Positions 44,345 through 51,984 of a DNA stretch of 64,000 bases are shown piece by piece. This DNA is from Thalassovita mangrovi. Lineage in GTDB: Bacteria > Pseudomonadota > Alphaproteobacteria > Rhodobacterales > Rhodobacteraceae. Numbering within the stretch: the stretch's first letter is position 1; each line of letters opens with the position of its first letter. Under the pieces are notes generated by a model. It was not told the origin of the DNA, searched no databases, and saw only the letters and a list, made by a program, of their open reading frames with translations. Made by a program: the position numbers and the translations under genes. Location: the NCBI RefSeq assembly GCF_009857745.1, contig NZ_WWEN01000007.1:1-64000 (forward strand), given 5' to 3'.

Positions 44345-45718
44345 ATGACCAGCAATCCGCCAGAACTCCGCCCCGACCTCGCCCCGCGCGCCCGCATCAG
44401 CGACACGCCCCGCCACGGCCAGCCGACCATCGGCATGGTGTCGCTGGGCTGTCCCAAGGCATTGGTCGACAGCGAACGCATCCTGACCAGGCTGCGCGCC
44501 GAAGGCTATGGCATCAGCGCCGATTACGCCGGTGCCGACGCGGTGATCGTGAACACCTGCGGGTTCCTGGATTCCGCCAAGGCCGAAAGCCTGGAAGCGA
44601 TCGGCGAGGCGCTGAACGAAAACGGCAAGGTGATCGTCACCGGCTGTCTGGGCGCGGAGCCGGAATACATCACCGGCGTGCATCCCAAGGTTCTGGCCGT
44701 CACCGGCCCGCATCAATACGAACAAGTGCTCGACGCGGTGCATGGCGCGGTGCCGCCCGATCCCGACCCGTTCGTCGATCTGCTGCCCGCCAGCGGCGTC
44801 AAGCTGACCCCGCGCCATTACAGCTATCTGAAGATTTCCGAGGGCTGCAATCACAAGTGCAAATTCTGCATCATCCCCGACATGCGCGGCAAGCTGGCCA
44901 GCCGCCCGGCCTTCGCGGTGGTGCGCGAGGCGGAAAAGCTGGTGGAAAGCGGCGTCAAGGAACTGCTGGTGATTTCGCAGGACACCTCGGCCTATGGGTT
45001 GGACCGGCAGCACGGGTCGGAACGCGGGCACCGGTCGCATATCGTCGATCTGGCGCGTGACCTGGGATCGCTTGGCGCCTGGGTGCGGCTGCATTACGTC
45101 TATCCCTACCCGTTCGTGCGCGAGTTGATCCCGCTGATGGCGGACGGGCTGGTGCTGCCTTATCTCGACATCCCGTTCCAGCACGCCCACCCGGCGACGC
45201 TGAAACGGATGGCGCGCCCGGCGGCGGCGGAACGCACGCTGGACCGGATCGCCGAATGGCGTTCGATCTGTCCCGAGATCACCCTGCGGTCCACCTTCAT
45301 CGTGGGTTACCCGGGTGAGACGGAAGAGGAATTCCAGACCCTGCTGGACTGGATGGACGAGGCGCAGCTCGATCGCGTCGGCTGCTTCCAATACGAAAAC
45401 GTCGAGGGGGCGCGGTCGAACGCGCTTGAGGATCACGTGCCCGACGAGGTCAAGCAGGAGCGTTGGGAACGCTTCATGGCCAAGGCGCAGGAGATTTCCG
45501 AGGCCAAGCTGGAAGCCAAGGTGGGCCAGGTGATGGACGTGATCATCGACGAGATCGACGCGGAGGGCGCCACCTGCCGCACCAAGGCCGACGCGCCGGA
45601 AATCGACGGCAACCTGTTCATCGACGAAGGGTTCGAGAACCTGTCGGTCGGCGATATCGTGACGGTCGAGGTGGACGAGGCCGGGGAATACGATTTGTGG
45701 GGCCGGTTGAAGGGTTGA
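44345..45718 (+). CDS. rimO: Ribosomal protein S12 methylthiotransferase
   Basis: This 457-aa radical-SAM enzyme adds a methylthio group to Asp89 (E. coli numbering) of ribosomal protein S12. The N-terminal auxiliary-cluster cysteines are in [20 protein letters not shown] and TGCLG. The radical-SAM motif CNHKCKFC gives C168, C172 and C175, and a C-terminal TRAM domain follows. The ATG at 44345 is preferred over the in-frame ATG nine bases upstream because related proteins begin in this way and the promoter spacing fits. There is no Shine-Dalgarno sequence. Confidence 0.95.
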   Translation: MTSNPPELRPDLAPRARISDTPRHGQPTIGMVSLGCPKALVDSERILTRLRAEGYGISADYAGADAVIVNTCGFLDSAKAESLEAIGEALNENGKVIVTGCLGAEPEYITGVHPKVLAVTGPHQYEQVLDAVHGAVPPDPDPFVDLLPASGVKLTPRHYSYLKISEGCNHKCKFCIIPDMRGKLASRPAFAVVREAEKLVESGVKELLVISQDTSAYGLDRQHGSERGHRSHIVDLARDLGSLGAWVRLHYVYPYPFVRELIPLMADGLVLPYLDIPFQHAHPATLKRMARPAAAERTLDRIAEWRSICPEITLRSTFIVGYPGETEEEFQTLLDWMDEAQLDRVGCFQYENVEGARSNALEDHVPDEVKQERWERFMAKAQEISEAKLEAKVGQVMDVIIDEIDAEGATCRTKADAPEIDGNLFIDEGFENLSVGDIVTVEVDEAGEYDLWGRLKG

Positions 45719-45801
45719 TTTTCACACCCTGAGAAACCTGGACTTCAAGCCTCACGCCAAAATCAGATCACCCGCCCGGCTGCAGGCCGAGCAGCACCCG
45801 A

Positions 45802-45835
45802 CCGCCCCCATGGGCGGGGGCTGCCCTTCGTTTTG
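45802..45835 (+). terminator. Hairpin between rimO and dgkA
   Basis: A 6-bp stem CCGCCC/GGGCGG (45802-45807 with 45812-45817), with a T-rich tract CCTTCGTTTT about 8 nt later, lies in the 150-nt convergent gap. It is probably the rimO terminator. Confidence 0.45.
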
Positions 45836-45868
45836 ATATTCCAGCTATCACCCTGATAGCTCAGCCCC

Positions 45869-46219
45869 TCACCAGATCAGCACCGCCAGCCATGCCACCC
45901 CGGCGGCGGTCGCCGCCACGGCGACGCCTGCCGATCCGGCATCCTTGGCGCGCCGCGCCAGGTCGCGTTCCTCGGTCGAAATGTCATCCACCGCGTTTTC
46001 GATCGCGGTGTTGAACAGCTCCGCCGCCATAACCAGAATGCCAAGCGCCAGGATCAGCGCCCGTTCCGCCCCGGTCAGCGGCAGGATGAAGGCCAGCGCG
46101 GCCGAGACCAGATTGGCCCAGACCCAGCTGCGGAACGAATATTCGTTGCGCCAGGTGTCGCGGCAACCGGCCCAGCTCCAGATGATCCTGAGCCGCAAGC
46201 GTTTGAAGAAATACAGCAT
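45869..46219 (-). CDS. dgkA: Diacylglycerol kinase (DgkA family)
   Basis: This 116-aa protein has three membrane helices and the DgkA signature AELFNTAIENAVDDIS. It recycles diacylglycerol, released when membrane lipids serve as head-group donors, into phosphatidic acid; some homologues phosphorylate undecaprenol instead. GGAGGGGTGA directly precedes the ATG. It lies 43 nt downstream of the DUF6455 pair on the same strand and might be read through from their promoter. Confidence 0.92.
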   Translation of the reverse strand: MLYFFKRLRLRIIWSWAGCRDTWRNEYSFRSWVWANLVSAALAFILPLTGAERALILALGILVMAAELFNTAIENAVDDISTEERDLARRAKDAGSAGVAVAATAAGVAWLAVLIW

Positions 46220-46262
46220 TCACCCCTCCGGCCTGCGATGATGGACCGGCGGCGCGGATCGA

Positions 46263-46556
46263 TCAAGCGCTATCCGCGGATCGCCCCCGGCGTTGCTGCC
46301 TGAGACCGTTCAGCCGGGTGGCATTGACGCACCTGTCCGGGATCGCCTCGGCACCGGCGCCGTTTTCGGCCAGCCAGCCCTCGCATTGCGACACGAAGGG
46401 GCATTGGCGGCAGCGGGTCACCATTTCGGAATATTCCTGCGGCGTCAGCCGGCCTTCGCTCATCGCGTCGGTCAGGCTCAGCCCGATGCTGCGCGCCACC
46501 GAGCGCGTCAGCCAGAAATGCAGAACTGGATCGCCAAGCGGCGTCACTATACCCAT
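46263..46556 (-). CDS. DUF6455-family small Cys-motif protein (downstream paralogue)
   Basis: This 97-aa soluble protein reads GDPVLHFWLTRSVARSIGL, then VTRCRQCPFVSQCEGWL and a later single Cys (PDRCVNATRL). The spacing CxxC-x5-C-xx-WL is shared with the gene immediately upstream, so the two are tandem paralogues one base apart. Four conserved Cys suggest binding of a metal or an iron-sulfur cluster. The family has no assigned function. AAGGAGG precedes the ATG. The pair sits behind an FNR-type promoter. Confidence 0.75.
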   Translation of the reverse strand: MGIVTPLGDPVLHFWLTRSVARSIGLSLTDAMSEGRLTPQEYSEMVTRCRQCPFVSQCEGWLAENGAGAEAIPDRCVNATRLNGLRQQRRGRSADSA

Positions 46557-46557
46557 G

Positions 46558-46827
46558 TCAGCCTCCTTTGGCCGCGGATTGCCTGATCTCCAGATAGGCA
46601 CCGCAATTGGGGCACCCGGCGGGCGCGTCACCGGCGCTTTCGGTCCTGGCCAGCCAGCGTTCGCAGCCCTCGGTCCAATCGCAGCCGCGGCAGGCCTCGA
46701 TAATCTCGGCCCATTGGTCCTGGCTCAGATCACCCGCATCATAGGCGCCCACCAGATCGGTCCCGGTGGTCTTGGCCATGCGTTGGGCCAGCCAGTAATG
46801 TTGCGTGCGATCGCCGAGCCGTTTCAT
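46558..46827 (-). CDS. DUF6455-family small Cys-motif protein (promoter-proximal paralogue)
   Basis: This 89-aa protein reads GDRTQHYWLAQRMAKTTGT, then EACRGCDWTEGCERWL and a C-terminal CPNC pair. The core CxxC-x5-C-xx-WL matches the downstream paralogue; the second half has two Cys here and one there. GGGAGG lies upstream of the ATG. A perfect FNR palindrome with class II spacing precedes it, pointing to induction at low oxygen. The function is unknown. Confidence 0.75.
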   Translation of the reverse strand: MKRLGDRTQHYWLAQRMAKTTGTDLVGAYDAGDLSQDQWAEIIEACRGCDWTEGCERWLARTESAGDAPAGCPNCGAYLEIRQSAAKGG

Positions 46828-46855
46828 TGTATCAAACCTCCCTTTGACGCTTAAA

Positions 46856-46897
46856 ACACTAGTCAGAATCGGCGGGAGCGTCCTTGATACGGATCAA
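46856..46897 (-). promoter_or_regulatory. Class II FNR/FnrL-dependent promoter
   Basis: The palindrome TTGATACGGATCAA (46884-46897) has perfect FNR half-sites TTGAT-N4-ATCAA. Reading leftwards on the minus strand, exactly 22 nt separate it from a -10-like TAGTGT (46861-46856). That puts the box centre at -41.5, the standard class II position. The start codon at 46827 is about 22 nt after the predicted start site. Confidence 0.75.
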
Positions 46898-46929
46898 TAC
46901 ATGGGCAGCGCCGAGGCAGGCGGCGCCGG

Positions 46930-47280
46930 TCACAGCGCGTCGAGATAGGCCTTCACGCAGGTCTGCACATGGCGAAACCGGTCGCCGCCCAGATGCTTGC
47001 CGCCATACCAGCGGGTGACCACGACGATATGATCGGTGACGCCGTCGCGTTCCAGCATCCGCAGGATCACGTTGCCGGCGCCGCTTTCGCCATCATCGCC
47101 CTTGCGCTGCGTGCCGTCCGATTGCAACACCGCCCAGCTGTTATGGGTGGCCTTGGCGTATTTCTTATGCCGCTTGAGCTCTTTCAGGAAGGCGGCGATA
47201 TCGTCGGGGCCTTTGACCGGCCCGCCCGACACGGCATAGCGCGACCCGCGGTCGCTGACGACGTTTTCCAACTGCAGCAT
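46930..47280 (-). CDS. YigZ/IMPACT N-terminal domain protein (UPF0029), short form
   Basis: This 116-aa protein contains the IMPACT-type domain: HNSWAVL, KGDDGESGAGNVIL, then VVTRWYGGKHLGGDRF. E. coli YigZ is about 200 aa with an added ferredoxin-like C-terminal domain, which is missing here. Eukaryotic IMPACT binds Gcn1; the bacterial role is unclear. It starts one base after the M48 protease gene ends, so the pair is probably co-translated; no strong ribosome-binding site is seen. Confidence 0.85.
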   Translation of the reverse strand: MLQLENVVSDRGSRYAVSGGPVKGPDDIAAFLKELKRHKKYAKATHNSWAVLQSDGTQRKGDDGESGAGNVILRMLERDGVTDHIVVVTRWYGGKHLGGDRFRHVQTCVKAYLDAL

Positions 47281-47281
47281 G

Positions 47282-48019
47282 TTACTGAAAATCCGCCACG
47301 AACTCGGAGGCGAGGTAATTCTTCGCCGTGCGTCTGACCGCCTCGACCCGGGCGGAATTCGGCGGATGGGTGCCCAGCATCTTGTCGCCAGGATTGGGAA
47401 GGCGGTTGAAAAACCGCGCCCCGATCATCGGATTATATCCCGCCCGCAGCGTGATGATCGTGCCCAGCTCATCCGCCTCGAGCTCGAATTCCTTGGAATA
47501 TTGCAACGCGCCCAGGGTCGCGCCGAGTTCGCGCGCCTCGCGGATCTCCTTCGTGCTGGCGCCATTGGCCGAGGCCAATTCGGCCAATACCGCCGCCCCC
47601 TGGCGGGCATTGATTTCCTGCATCGCCAGATGCCCGGCGATGTGATGCGCCGCTTCGTGGCACATGACGAAGGCCAGTTCGTCGGAATTGCGCACCATGT
47701 TGATCAGGCCGAAGTTGAACATCAGAATGGGACGGCCGCCGCGGGTCAGGAACTGATGCGCATTGGCCTCGCCGCCATCCTTGTTGTCGACCACGATCTT
47801 GAAGTCGCAATTGATGCCGGGCGCCAGTTCGCGGCATTGCGCCTCGGCCACCGGTTCGACCGCCTGCGCCACCTCGACGAACATCCGCGCCGCCTGCGCC
47901 GACGGTTTCACCGGCGCCTTTTCCGCCGCGGCCTCCGGTGCCGGCCGTTCCGCCCCTGCCGGGACCTCCATGCAGCCCGCAAGCCCGAAGGCAACGGCAA
48001 GGATGAGGAATAGACGCAT
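47282..48019 (-). CDS. M48-family metalloprotease lipoprotein
   Basis: This 245-aa protein has a signal sequence with lipobox LAGC (Cys16). The zinc motif is HEAAHH in VMCHEAAHHIAGHL, and the third ligand lies in FELEADELG. The C-terminal block THPPNSARVEAVR is typical of the LoiP/BepA-like periplasmic M48 group, which controls outer-membrane protein quality. AAGGAAA precedes the ATG at 48019. It is divergent from the 80-aa hypothetical gene. Confidence 0.88.
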   Translation of the reverse strand: MRLFLILAVAFGLAGCMEVPAGAERPAPEAAAEKAPVKPSAQAARMFVEVAQAVEPVAEAQCRELAPGINCDFKIVVDNKDGGEANAHQFLTRGGRPILMFNFGLINMVRNSDELAFVMCHEAAHHIAGHLAMQEINARQGAAVLAELASANGASTKEIREARELGATLGALQYSKEFELEADELGTIITLRAGYNPMIGARFFNRLPNPGDKMLGTHPPNSARVEAVRRTAKNYLASEFVADFQ

Positions 48020-48094
48020 CGGGTTTCCTTCTGTCTGCCCGACCGTTTTAGCATGCCGCGGACGGTTGACCAGCCCGGCGCGGCCAGATCGCGC

Positions 48095-48122
48095 TTGCCT
48101 GGGCCACGCGATCGCGTATCCT
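48095..48122 (+). promoter_or_regulatory. Candidate promoter giving a leaderless mRNA (80-aa gene)
   Basis: TTGCCT (48095-48100) and TATCCT (48117-48122) are 16 nt apart. The -10 ends 6 nt before the ATG at 48129, and the bases between show no Shine-Dalgarno sequence. Confidence 0.45.
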
Positions 48123-48128
48123 TTGCCC

Positions 48129-48371
48129 ATGTTTACCATCGAACACGATTTCGACGCCACGGTCGTCACCCTGATCGACGAGGGCAATACGCCCCTGCAG
48201 GAGGACGTCACCATCAACGCCTTTGAGGATTGCGTGACGCTCGAACAATATGACGCCCGGCTCGACACGGTGCAGAAGATCACCTTCTCGCTGTCGCAGC
48301 TGGAAGAACTGGCCGCGGCGCTGGACCTGCCGGAAGGGGTGTACAAGCTGCGCCCGACCGACAAGGAATAA
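48129..48371 (+). CDS. Conserved small hypothetical protein (80 aa)
   Basis: This acidic soluble protein opens MFTIEHDFDATVVTLIDEG and ends GVYKLRPTDKE. Predicted structure is a few beta strands followed by one helix (SLSQLEELAAALDLP). It has no Cys, membrane segment or recognisable catalytic motif. Codon use matches neighbouring genes, so it is probably a real gene, divergent from the M48 protease. Function unknown. Confidence 0.6.
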   Translation: MFTIEHDFDATVVTLIDEGNTPLQEDVTINAFEDCVTLEQYDARLDTVQKITFSLSQLEELAAALDLPEGVYKLRPTDKE

Positions 48372-48398
48372 TTCCTTCCGGCAAGCACCGGCCCCGGC

Positions 48399-48653
48399 CT
48401 ATTCGACCCGGAACACCTTGTCGCGCGACGTCTGCCCGCGCACCAGAACCAGCCGCGACTTGGCGATCCCCATCGCCTTGGCCAGCAGCTTCTGAACCGC
48501 TGCCGTGGCCTTGCCGTCCTCGGGGACGGTGGTGACATAGACGCGAATCTGCCCCTCTTCGGTCACGATCTTGTTGCGCGACGCTTTCGGCGTCACCCGC
48601 ACCGCGATTTCGCTGCCCTCCACCGCCAGGTGGCTGAGATCGTCCTTCGCCAT
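48399..48653 (-). CDS. DUF167/YggU-family protein
   Basis: This 84-aa protein has the family pattern EIAVRVTPKASRNKIV, then IRVYVTTVPEDGKATAAVQ and GQTSRDKVFRV. The fold is known from structural genomics but the function is not established. It is convergent with the 80-aa gene, 27 nt apart, and divergent from the amidohydrolase gene. Confidence 0.9.
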   Translation of the reverse strand: MAKDDLSHLAVEGSEIAVRVTPKASRNKIVTEEGQIRVYVTTVPEDGKATAAVQKLLAKAMGIAKSRLVLVRGQTSRDKVFRVE

Positions 48654-48758
48654 TGCGTCTTTCCTTCCGTTCCGGGGCGACCATAGCGGGTTTGGACGGC
48701 ATGGACATCCCCGTTCTCGGCCCCGATAGTGACCGCAACGAACAAACAGGGGATGACG

Positions 48759-49865
48759 ATGCGCACTGGCTTTTATTGGGATGAACGCTGTTTCTGGCAT
48801 GCCGGCGGCGATTACGCTGTGACCTTTCCGCTGGGCGGGCATGTGCAGCCGCTGGCGGCCGGCGGGCTGGCCGAAAATCCCGAAACCAAGCGGCGGCTGA
48901 AAAACCTGATGGACGTGACCGGCCTGTCGAATGATCTTTCGATGCGCCACGCCCCCGCCGCCGAGTGGGAAGACCTGGCGCGGGTGCATCCCGAAAGCTT
49001 CCTGCGCGAATTCAAAGAGGTGTCCGATCAGGGCGGCGGCGAGCTGGGCTTGCGCACCCCGTTCCTGCGCGGCGGGTTCGAAACCGCCGCGCTGTCGGCG
49101 GGGCTGGCCAAGGCGGCGCTGTTCGACGTGTTGCGCGGCGATCTGGACCGGGCCTATGCGCTGTCGCGCCCGCCGGGGCATCACTGCCTGCCGGACTGGC
49201 CGAACGGGTTCTGCCTGCTGAACAATATCGGTATCGCGATCGAGGCGGCCAAGGCCGCCGGGCTGGCGCAGCGTTTTGCGGTGGTCGACTGGGACGTGCA
49301 TCACGGCAACGGCACCGAGGCGGTGTTCCTCGACCGTGACGACGTGCTGACGATTTCCATCCACCAGGAACACAATTACCCGCTCGATACCGGCGATATC
49401 GATCAGCGCGGCACCGGCAAGGGCGAAGGGTTCAACATGAACATCCCGCTGCCGCCGGGCGTCGGCCATGTCGGTTACCTGGAAACGATGGAACGGATCG
49501 TGCTGCCCGCGCTGGCGCGCTTCAAACCCGACGTGATCATCGTCGCCTGCGGTTTCGACGCCAGCATCTACGACGAACTGGGGCGGATGCTGTGCACCCC
49601 CGAAACCTACCGCGACATGACCCGGCAGGTGATGCAGGCCGCCGACGATCTGTGCGGCGGCAAGCTGGTGATGGTGCACGAGGGCGGCTATTCCGAGGTC
49701 TATGTCCCGTTCTGCGGCCACGCCACGCTGGAACAGCTGTCGGGCAGCGCCATCCGCGCGGTTGACCCGATGGCCGAAACCGTCAAGACGCGGCAACCCA
49801 ACGCGCGTTTCGATGCGTTCATCAGCGGGTTGATCGGCGACATGGCGGCGGAATTCGGGCTGTAA
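48759..49865 (+). CDS. Histone-deacetylase-family amidohydrolase (class II / acetylpolyamine type)
   Basis: This 368-aa zinc hydrolase has RPPGHH, the zinc ligands in VDWDVHHGNGTE, GFDAS, and the catalytic Tyr in HEGGYSEVY. Bacterial members remove acetyl groups from polyamines, small amides or lysines; the substrate is unknown. The ATG at 48759 has AGGGG 6 nt upstream; the in-frame ATG two codons earlier would abut it. It is convergent with the HxlR regulator. Confidence 0.92.
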   Translation: MRTGFYWDERCFWHAGGDYAVTFPLGGHVQPLAAGGLAENPETKRRLKNLMDVTGLSNDLSMRHAPAAEWEDLARVHPESFLREFKEVSDQGGGELGLRTPFLRGGFETAALSAGLAKAALFDVLRGDLDRAYALSRPPGHHCLPDWPNGFCLLNNIGIAIEAAKAAGLAQRFAVVDWDVHHGNGTEAVFLDRDDVLTISIHQEHNYPLDTGDIDQRGTGKGEGFNMNIPLPPGVGHVGYLETMERIVLPALARFKPDVIIVACGFDASIYDELGRMLCTPETYRDMTRQVMQAADDLCGGKLVMVHEGGYSEVYVPFCGHATLEQLSGSAIRAVDPMAETVKTRQPNARFDAFISGLIGDMAAEFGL

Positions 49866-49900
49866 GTCCCCGGGCCGGGAACCAGATGTGATCCGGCCCG

Positions 49901-50278
49901 CTAATCCCGTGCGTCGGCGACGGTCCTGCCCTGCTGCGGATCGTAGAGCCCGCCGCCCAGATGATCATGGCCCCAGGCCATGATCTGCAGCAGCACCGGT
50001 TCCAGGCTGCGGCCTTCCTCGGTCAGGTGGTATTGGTAACGCACCGGCCGGTCCTGATAGGCCTCGCGCCGCACCAGCCCCCAATCCATCAGCCGTTTCA
50101 GCCGCTGCGACAGCAGGTTGGCGGGCATGCGTTCGGCGCTGCCCTGCAGCTGCTGGAACGTATGCTTGCCGTGCCACATCAGGTCGCGCACCACCAGCAA
50201 GGTCCATTTGTCGCCCAGCAGTTCCAGCGTGCGGGCGATCGAGCAGGCGGATCGAAAATCGTGTTGCGGCTGTGACAT
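49901..50278 (-). CDS. HxlR-family transcriptional regulator
   Basis: This 125-aa winged helix-turn-helix protein has CSIARTLELLGDKWTLLVVR, the HxlR N-terminal signature with one Cys (C12) at the position that senses aldehydes or disulfide stress in HypR/HxlR proteins. HTFQQLQGSAERMPANLLSQ (recognition helix) and PVRYQYHLTEEG follow. It probably binds the two repeats in the intergenic region and controls both itself and the divergent cysteine-synthase-like gene. GGAG precedes the ATG. Confidence 0.92.
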   Translation of the reverse strand: MSQPQHDFRSACSIARTLELLGDKWTLLVVRDLMWHGKHTFQQLQGSAERMPANLLSQRLKRLMDWGLVRREAYQDRPVRYQYHLTEEGRSLEPVLLQIMAWGHDHLGGGLYDPQQGRTVADARD

Positions 50279-50308
50279 GAGGGCTCCGTCGCGGGCGGTT
50301 TGCACCAA

Positions 50309-50372
50309 TCTATACGAGTGACTTTAAAAATGGAAGCTTGACCGGAATAGTGACTTTAAATATGCAAGTCAC
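50309..50372. promoter_or_regulatory. Divergent HxlR operator/promoter region
   Basis: Two copies of AGTGACTTTAAANATGNAAG lie at 50317-50336 and 50349-50368 (18 of 20 identical, 32 bp apart). The second forms a perfect dyad GTGACTT-N9-AAGTCAC (50350-50372). The plus promoter TTGACC (50338-50343), 17 nt, TATGCA (50361-50366) is covered by repeat 2. The minus -10 TATAGA (50314-50309) lies beside repeat 1. Confidence 0.65.
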
Positions 50373-50401
50373 TATCCGCCACCCACCCGAAAGGCCCCGC
50401 C

Positions 50402-51313
50402 ATGACCGCCATCGGCAACACCCCCCTGATCAAGCTGCGCCACCTGACCGGCCCGGATTGCGCCGATGTCTATGTCAAATGGGAAGGCGCCAATCCCACC
50501 GGCAGCATGAAGGACCGGATGGCGCTGTCGATGATCGAAGCCGCCGAGAGGCGCGGCGATCTGAAACCGGGCGGCCGGGTGGTGGAATATACCGGCGGCA
50601 GCACCGGTTCGTCGCTGGCGATGGTCTGCGCGATGCGCGGCTACCCGGCGCATTTCGTGTCGTCGAACGGGTTTTCCGAGGAAAAGTTGCAAACCATGCG
50701 CGCCTATGGCGCCGAGGTGGAAATTATCCATGCCGAGGGCGGCGTGCTGACCGCCGGGGTGATCGACCGGATGATCGCGCGAGCAAAGGAACTGGCGGGC
50801 GATCCCGGCACCTTCTGGCCCGATCAGGTCAACAACATGGACAACAAGCGCGGCTATCATGGCATGGGCTGCGAAATCCTGACCCAGATCGACGGGCCGG
50901 TCGACGAATTCGTCATGGCGGTGGGCGGCGGCGGCTGCATTTCGGGCAATGCCGAGATGCTGAAGGCGCATGATCCGACCACAAGGGTGATCGGTGTCGA
51001 ACCCTATCACGTGCGCAATATCTCGGGCGGCGATACCGGCGGCACGCACAAGCTGGAAGGCATCGGGCTGTCCTTCGTGCCGACCATCCTGCGGCGCGAT
51101 CTGATCGACGATGTGATCGCGGTGAAGGACGAAGATGCCTTTGCCGCCGCCCGCGCGCTGGCCCGGCAGGAAGGCATCCTGGGCGGCGTCACATCGGGCG
51201 CCAATGTCTGGGCGGCGCTAGAGCGCGCGCGGCAGCTGGGACCGGGCAAGCGGATCGTCACGGTGATCGTCGACAGCGGGCTGCGCTATCTCAGCGGCGG
51301 CCTTCACCGATAA
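50402..51313 (+). CDS. Cysteine synthase-family PLP enzyme
   Basis: This 303-aa fold-type II enzyme has the PLP lysine in NPTGSMKDRMAL, the substrate loop EYTGGSTGSS, and the phosphate-binding GGGGCISGN. The reading matches O-acetylserine sulfhydrylase/cystathionine beta-synthase relatives, but the C-terminus and loop residues differ from core CysK/CysM. The substrate may be another beta-substituted amino acid. It sits alone opposite an HxlR regulator and is probably inducible, which is unusual for a housekeeping cysteine synthase. Confidence 0.85.
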   Translation: MTAIGNTPLIKLRHLTGPDCADVYVKWEGANPTGSMKDRMALSMIEAAERRGDLKPGGRVVEYTGGSTGSSLAMVCAMRGYPAHFVSSNGFSEEKLQTMRAYGAEVEIIHAEGGVLTAGVIDRMIARAKELAGDPGTFWPDQVNNMDNKRGYHGMGCEILTQIDGPVDEFVMAVGGGGCISGNAEMLKAHDPTTRVIGVEPYHVRNISGGDTGGTHKLEGIGLSFVPTILRRDLIDDVIAVKDEDAFAAARALARQEGILGGVTSGANVWAALERARQLGPGKRIVTVIVDSGLRYLSGGLHR

Positions 51314-51346
51314 AGCCCACAGCGCCAAATTGTTTCCCCGCATGGC

Positions 51347-51376
51347 TTGACCCATCCTCGCGCAGCGCCGACATAA
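51347..51376 (+). promoter_or_regulatory. Candidate promoter of the nitroreductase gene
   Basis: TTGACC (51347-51352) and ACATAA (51371-51376) are 18 nt apart; the leader would be about 23 nt. Confidence 0.4.
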
Positions 51377-51405
51377 GGCACGGACCCCAAACGCGAAGCG
51401 AAGCC

Positions 51406-51984
51406 ATGCCAGACCACAATCCCGAAGTTCTCGAATTCCTGCTGACCCGCCGGTCTCGCCCGGCCAAGACGCTGACCGCGCCGGTGCCGACGCGCGAGGA
51501 ACTGACGCCGATCCTGACCGCTGCCGCGCGCACGCCCGATCACGGCAAGCTGGAACCCTGGCGCTTCATCGTGCTGGAAAAACCCGCGCTGACCCGGCTG
51601 GCGGGCATCGCGCAGACCCGGGGCGAGGCCCTGGGCCTGGAAGAGGACCGGATCGCCAAAGGCGTGAACCAGTTCGCCAACGGCAACCTGGCCGTGGCGG
51701 TGATCGAAATCATCAAGCCCAACGATAAGGTCCCGGCGCTGGAACTGACCTATTCCGCCGGGGCCGCCTGCCTGGCGATGCTGAACGCGGCGCTGGTCAC
51801 CGGCTGGGGCGCCAACTGGCTGTCGGGCTGGCCCAGCCACGACCGCGGCTTCATGATCGAGGCGCTGAGCCTGTCGGAAGACGAACGCATCGCCGGCTTC
51901 ATCCATATCGGCACCGAAACCTCCGTGCCGCCCGAACGCCCCCGCCCCGATCTGGAGAAGATCACCCAATGGCTATCGGAATAA
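51406..51984 (+). CDS. Nitroreductase-family protein (YdjA-like)
   Basis: This 192-aa flavoprotein has the FMN-binding N-terminal RRSRPAKTL, TPDHGKLEPWRFIVL and the C-terminal GAACLAMLNAALVTGWGANWL block. The short, compact form resembles E. coli YdjA, an FMN oxidoreductase with a small active site. NAD(P)H-dependent reduction of nitro compounds or quinones is likely; the natural substrate is unknown. Its last 16 nt overlap the EI24-protein gene, so the two are probably translationally coupled. Confidence 0.88.
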   Translation: MPDHNPEVLEFLLTRRSRPAKTLTAPVPTREELTPILTAAARTPDHGKLEPWRFIVLEKPALTRLAGIAQTRGEALGLEEDRIAKGVNQFANGNLAVAVIEIIKPNDKVPALELTYSAGAACLAMLNAALVTGWGANWLSGWPSHDRGFMIEALSLSEDERIAGFIHIGTETSVPPERPRPDLEKITQWLSE

